A stretch of 8,758 nt of DNA from GWF2-43-63 sp035390965. GTDB taxonomy: Bacteria; Bacteroidota; Bacteroidia; Bacteroidales; DTU049. The notes below the pieces were generated by a model, which did not search any database, had not been told where the DNA came from, and saw only the letters and a program-made list of their open reading frames with translations. Made by a program: the position numbers and the translations under genes. Within the stretch, counting starts at the first letter, position 1. The number at the start of each line of letters is the position of its first letter. The stretch lies in the NCBI GenBank assembly GCA_035390965.1, contig DAOPKE010000109.1, forward strand, positions 1-8,758. Direction: 5' to 3'. This document shows positions 6,456 to 8,758 of this stretch, in pieces.

Positions 6456-7366
6456 TGGTTATTCTTGGGCCTACTGCAACGGGAAAGACTGCGTTGGCCG
6501 TAAAAGCTGCGCGTGCGTTGAACGCAGAAATTGTTAGTGCCGATAGCCGTCAGATTTATCGCGGCCTTGATATCGGAACTGGCAAAGATTTGTCGGAATA
6601 CAGCCAAGGCGGTACTGCAGTTCCATATCATCTGATCGATTTTCTCAATCCCGGAGATTCATACAATACTTTTCAGTTTAAAGCCGATGCAACCGAAGTA
6701 ATCAGAGAAATCGGAAGCCGCAACAAATTGCCTTTGGTATGTGGAGGGACTGGTTTGTATATTGAATCGTTGTTGCTTGACTATCATTTCAGTTCAGCCA
6801 ATCGTCAGGAAGATTTCCGCCGCGAAGCTGAACATATGGACAATAGCGTTTTGGCTCGACAGATCGAAGTTTTGGGCGGAACTCTTTCAAATGAAGATAA
6901 AGCCAATCGTCATCGACTGATACGAAAGCTTGAAGTGTTGCTGTTTTCGGAAGAGAAAAAAGAAATGCGCGAGTCGTTGAAAATTGAAAAGCTGCATGTT
7001 TTTGGAATTGATTTGCCGCGCGAAATTATCCGTAAGCGAATTTCGGATCGTCTGATTTTTCGTCTTGAAAACGGCATGGTCGAAGAAGTACAAGCATTAA
7101 TGGATGCTGGTGTATCGCCGAAATGGCTCGATGCACTTGGCCTTGAATACCGCTTTGTGAGCCGTTATCTGAAAAAGCAAATGAGCTATCAGGAAATGTT
7201 TTCTCAACTTGAAACAGCCATACATCAGTTTGCAAAACGACAAAGCACTTGGTTTCGCCGTATGGAAAAACGAGGGATTAAAATCAACTGGATCGATGGT
7301 CAGGCCGATGATATGGAAAAGATGGAATTCATCATGGAGACTGTGGATTTTAACTGCCACGGCTAA
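6437..7366 (+). CDS. miaA: tRNA dimethylallyltransferase (MiaA), divergent GLEYR-type
   Basis: A protein of 309 aa, the normal family length. MiaA transfers a dimethylallyl group from DMAPP to N6 of adenine 37 in tRNAs reading U-starting codons, making i6A; it acts in the cytoplasm. Seen: the P-loop GPTATGKT (11-18), SADSRQIYRGLDIGTGK (34-50) with the conserved Asp and Arg of the substrate site, a PLVCGGTGLYIESLL segment (99-113), NRHRLIRKLEV (157-167) and the C-terminal block with GLEYR (235-239) and FAKRQSTWFRR (266-276). It differs from the common form, which has DSMQ, GTAK and GYKE at the corresponding places, and resembles the second MiaA paralogue type of Bacteroidota. Start: the ATG at 6437 overlaps the glycosyltransferase gene by 19 bases. 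A second in-frame ATG at 6455 overlaps its TGA (TGATG) and leaves the P-loop intact. Both imply translational coupling. Confidence 0.93.
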   Translation: MEIHELMVILGPTATGKTALAVKAARALNAEIVSADSRQIYRGLDIGTGKDLSEYSQGGTAVPYHLIDFLNPGDSYNTFQFKADATEVIREIGSRNKLPLVCGGTGLYIESLLLDYHFSSANRQEDFRREAEHMDNSVLARQIEVLGGTLSNEDKANRHRLIRKLEVLLFSEEKKEMRESLKIEKLHVFGIDLPREIIRKRISDRLIFRLENGMVEEVQALMDAGVSPKWLDALGLEYRFVSRYLKKQMSYQEMFSQLETAIHQFAKRQSTWFRRMEKRGIKINWIDGQADDMEKMEFIMETVDFNCHG

Positions 7367-7382
7367 TTTTAAAATGCCCGAT

Positions 7383-7417
7383 ATTAGTTGCCAGTTGTCA
7401 GTGGTAAACAGTCAGTG
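7383..7417. repeat. Degenerate 7-bp tandem repeat between convergent genes
   Basis: Five consecutive heptamers can be read: ATTAGTT, GCCAGTT, GTCAGTG, GTAAACA and GTCAGTG. The third and fifth are identical and the others share four or five positions with them. Period and motif resemble the CAGTTGT-like intergenic heptamer repeats known from several bacterial groups, here short and decayed. Confidence 0.4.
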
Positions 7418-7436
7418 AAACTTTTGACTCCCCACT
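7400..7436. terminator. Possible bidirectional terminator: nested inverted repeats between miaA and the CPBP gene
   Basis: AGTGG (7400-7404) pairs with CCACT (7432-7436), and inside it AGTCA (7410-7414) pairs with TGACT (7425-7429), leaving a 10-base loop. The position between the converging ends of miaA (7366) and the CPBP gene (7439) suits a shared transcription end. The stems are short with an internal loop and there is no clear T-run, so this is tentative. Confidence 0.3.
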
Positions 7437-7438
7437 CA

Positions 7439-8248
7439 TTACTTAAAATACCCTTCCTGCCACAAAGCAGCCATGTCCATGGTAATGGCAACGCTGTAAT
7501 GCAGAAAAACACCGAGCGCGATGCTGCGGCTTTTTAAGCTCATCATGCCGAGGGCAAGTCCTGCAAAAATGGCTGCAAATGTTTCTCCCATGGGCTTTCC
7601 GAAATGAATCATGCAGTAAGGAACGGTCATGATTATTATTGAATATACGCCCACATATTTTTTTAATCCGTGTACCAAAAAACCACGAAAGAAAAATTCA
7701 AGCGCAAAAAACTGACAGAAATAAATCATTTGCCAGATCCAGAAATTCGGCCACAAGGATTCGCCGGAAGCTGGTGTGTAGAAAGGATAGCGGGCCTGAA
7801 AGCTGTGGTTGGTACTGGCAAAATAAACCAGCGGAAACATAATGCCCAGCATGATCAGATAAATCCACGAATCTTTCAGAAATGTTCCCCATTGCAATCC
7901 GTAATCGCGCAGTCGCTCACGGAAACCTAATTTAATAACCAGTACCGGCACGATGAAATAGCAGATGAAGATAATGGCTGCCCAATACGCGAGATTATAC
8001 AACTGATAATTTGTGGAATGTTCAAGATGTTTTTCCAGAAATGATGCAAATCCGTTCAATCCAAACCATCGCGAAGTCTGCTGCAGCAGATAATGTCCGG
8101 GACTTTTGCCGATGTATTCAATCACAATCAGTGAACAACAGGATACAAACAAAACAACGAAGGGTCGAAGGCTTGCCTTGCTTCCATTTTCGCGCTCTGT
8201 CTGGATGTTGGCGATGGTGGTGTGTATGGTATTGAAAAATTTTCGCAC
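7439..8248 (-). CDS. CPBP family (CAAX-like) intramembrane protease homologue with altered motifs
   Basis: A protein of 269 aa. CPBP/Abi proteins are multi-pass membrane glutamic endopeptidases related to Rce1. Seen: hydrophobic segments at about 28-46, 84-106, 126-144, 168-185, 200-214 and 222-236 plus 242-257. The core carries ALEFFFRGF (182-190), which matches motif 1 (EExxxR) with Glu184 and Arg188, but the first Glu is Leu183. Motif 2 (FxxxH) appears as YCMIH with His215. Motif 3 (HxxxN) has His250 but Ala254 instead of Asn, with Asp258 four residues further on. The fold assignment is good, but peptidase activity is uncertain because the first Glu is the catalytic one in archaeal Rce1. 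Start: GTG at 8248; the nearest upstream ATG is followed at once by TAA. A TATTTTTG box lies 22 bases upstream. It converges on miaA with a 72-base gap. Target unknown. Confidence 0.8.
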   Translation of the reverse strand: MRKFFNTIHTTIANIQTERENGSKASLRPFVVLFVSCCSLIVIEYIGKSPGHYLLQQTSRWFGLNGFASFLEKHLEHSTNYQLYNLAYWAAIIFICYFIVPVLVIKLGFRERLRDYGLQWGTFLKDSWIYLIMLGIMFPLVYFASTNHSFQARYPFYTPASGESLWPNFWIWQMIYFCQFFALEFFFRGFLVHGLKKYVGVYSIIIMTVPYCMIHFGKPMGETFAAIFAGLALGMMSLKSRSIALGVFLHYSVAITMDMAALWQEGYFK

Positions 8249-8270
8249 GCAGTTTTACATTGAAAGATTG

Positions 8271-8278
8271 CAAAAATA
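8271..8278 (-). promoter_or_regulatory. Putative Bacteroidota -7 promoter box for the CPBP gene
   Basis: On the minus strand this reads TATTTTTG, an exact TAnnTTTG match, 22 bases before the GTG start at 8248, giving a leader of about 15-18 bases. A TTG lies 15 bases upstream of the box, slightly closer than the usual -33 spacing. The small hairpin at 8287-8299 (GCATT-ATC-AATGC) lies in between and could be an operator or the end of the manA transcript. Confidence 0.5.
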
Positions 8279-8286
8279 CAATTTAT

Positions 8287-8299
8287 GCATTATCAATGC
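8287..8299. repeat. Short perfect hairpin between manA and the CPBP gene
   Basis: GCATT (8287-8291) and AATGC (8295-8299) are exact inverted repeats around ATC. On the minus strand it follows the manA stop by 33 bases and precedes the CPBP promoter box by 8. The stem is only 5 bp with no proper T-run, so a terminator role is weak; an operator or chance is equally possible. Confidence 0.25.
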
Positions 8300-8332
8300 T
8301 TGCTTTGGCGAAAAATAGTTATGGAGATAAAA

Positions 8333-8758
8333 CTAATTCTGAATAAACACTTCCAGAATTTCAGCGCCGCCTTTGGATGAAATCAGCAGATCATCAATTA
8401 TTGCGGGAATCAGTATGCATTCGCCCATGCGAAGGGGTTCTTCTTTGTTTTCCCATTCATAAACAGCATTGCCTTCTACGCAGAGTAAAATGACAAACGA
8501 ATCGAGGGTAATATATTCGCGGCGCACTGTCTGTGCGGCTTTCAGTGTAATGCGATTGGTAACAAATTCTGAACAATTTACTAAGGTGTCCATTGTATTT
8601 CCCAATCGAACCGGGTCGGTTTTTCCGGTAGAGACATCGTCGTAATTCAGCGCACTGAGACCATTTTCGATATGCAACTCGCGAGCATTGCCATCTTTGT
8701 CGGTGCGACCCCAATCAAACAGCCGATATGTAAAGTCGCTTGTCTGCTGGATTTCAGC
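8333..8758 (-). CDS. manA: Mannose-6-phosphate isomerase, class I (C-terminal part, cut by window edge)
   Basis: The last 141 codons of a gene that begins beyond position 8758, ending in TAG at 8333. The enzyme is a cytoplasmic zinc metalloenzyme that interconverts mannose-6-phosphate and fructose-6-phosphate, linking glycolysis to GDP-mannose synthesis. Seen: the first visible residues read AEIQQTSDFTYRLFDWGR, a class I signature segment (EIQQ.SD.TYR..DW.R), followed by ARELHIENGLSAL. Next comes the C-terminal cupin half with FVILLCVEG, a MGECILIPA strand-turn and an ILEVFIQN end, as in bacterial ManA. The zinc-binding N-terminal half is not visible apart from the EIQQ region. The downstream CPBP gene on the same strand has its own promoter box after an 84-base gap, so an operon is possible but not needed. 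The true start cannot be given. Confidence 0.87.
   Translation of the reverse strand, partial: AEIQQTSDFTYRLFDWGRTDKDGNARELHIENGLSALNYDDVSTGKTDPVRLGNTMDTLVNCSEFVTNRITLKAAQTVRREYITLDSFVILLCVEGNAVYEWENKEEPLRMGECILIPAIIDDLLISSKGGAEILEVFIQN

Noticed and set aside
1..8758. CRISPR array, tRNA or rRNA gene, insertion sequence, phage or defence genes
   Set aside because: I found no regularly spaced direct repeats, no cloverleaf or rRNA-like sequence, no transposase or integrase motifs and no terminal inverted repeats.

Overview
The window looks like chromosomal DNA of a Bacteroidota bacterium, probably Bacteroidales-like, though I cannot place it further. Three lines of evidence support this. There are three exact matches to the Bacteroidota -7 promoter box TAnnTTTG close to gene starts. 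Shine-Dalgarno sequences are essentially absent. The protein variants are also of the kind I associate with Bacteroidota (a GLEYR-type MiaA, a DUF1343/NamZ muramidase, and an xExxxR CPBP protein). There are no rRNA or tRNA genes, insertion sequences, CRISPR arrays or phage genes.

Layout. Positions 1-155 are non-coding with one imperfect hairpin. Positions 156-3462 (minus strand) hold a two-gene envelope/glycan unit: a secreted NamZ-type exo-muramidase followed after one base by a large TMTC-like (GT-C plus TPR) membrane glycosyltransferase. A 134-bp AT-rich divergent region (3463-3596) separates this from plus-strand genes: a small DpnD/PcfM-family protein (3597-3815), a LolC/LolE-type FtsX-fold ABC permease (3885-5108), a soluble family-2 glycosyltransferase (5121-6455) and miaA (6437-7366). 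The last three are tightly packed or overlapping and look like one operon driven from a promoter at about 3862. Converging on them from the right are a CPBP intramembrane protease-like protein (7439-8248, minus) and the C-terminal part of a class I mannose-6-phosphate isomerase (8333-8758, minus, cut by the window edge).

How the genes work together. Most of the window concerns the cell envelope and glycans: murein-sugar release, GT-C glycosyl transfer to secreted proteins, lipoprotein release or envelope ABC transport, a cytoplasmic glycosyltransferase, and mannose-phosphate supply. One tRNA modification gene (miaA) is translationally linked to the glycosyltransferase. I do not see a defence island or an obviously new multi-gene system. 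The points most worth checking are the NamZ/TMTC pairing, the orphan DpnD/PcfM protein between envelope genes, a perfect dyad overlapping the permease promoter together with a probable TTG start, the altered active-site motifs of the CPBP protein, and the divergent MiaA paralogue type.
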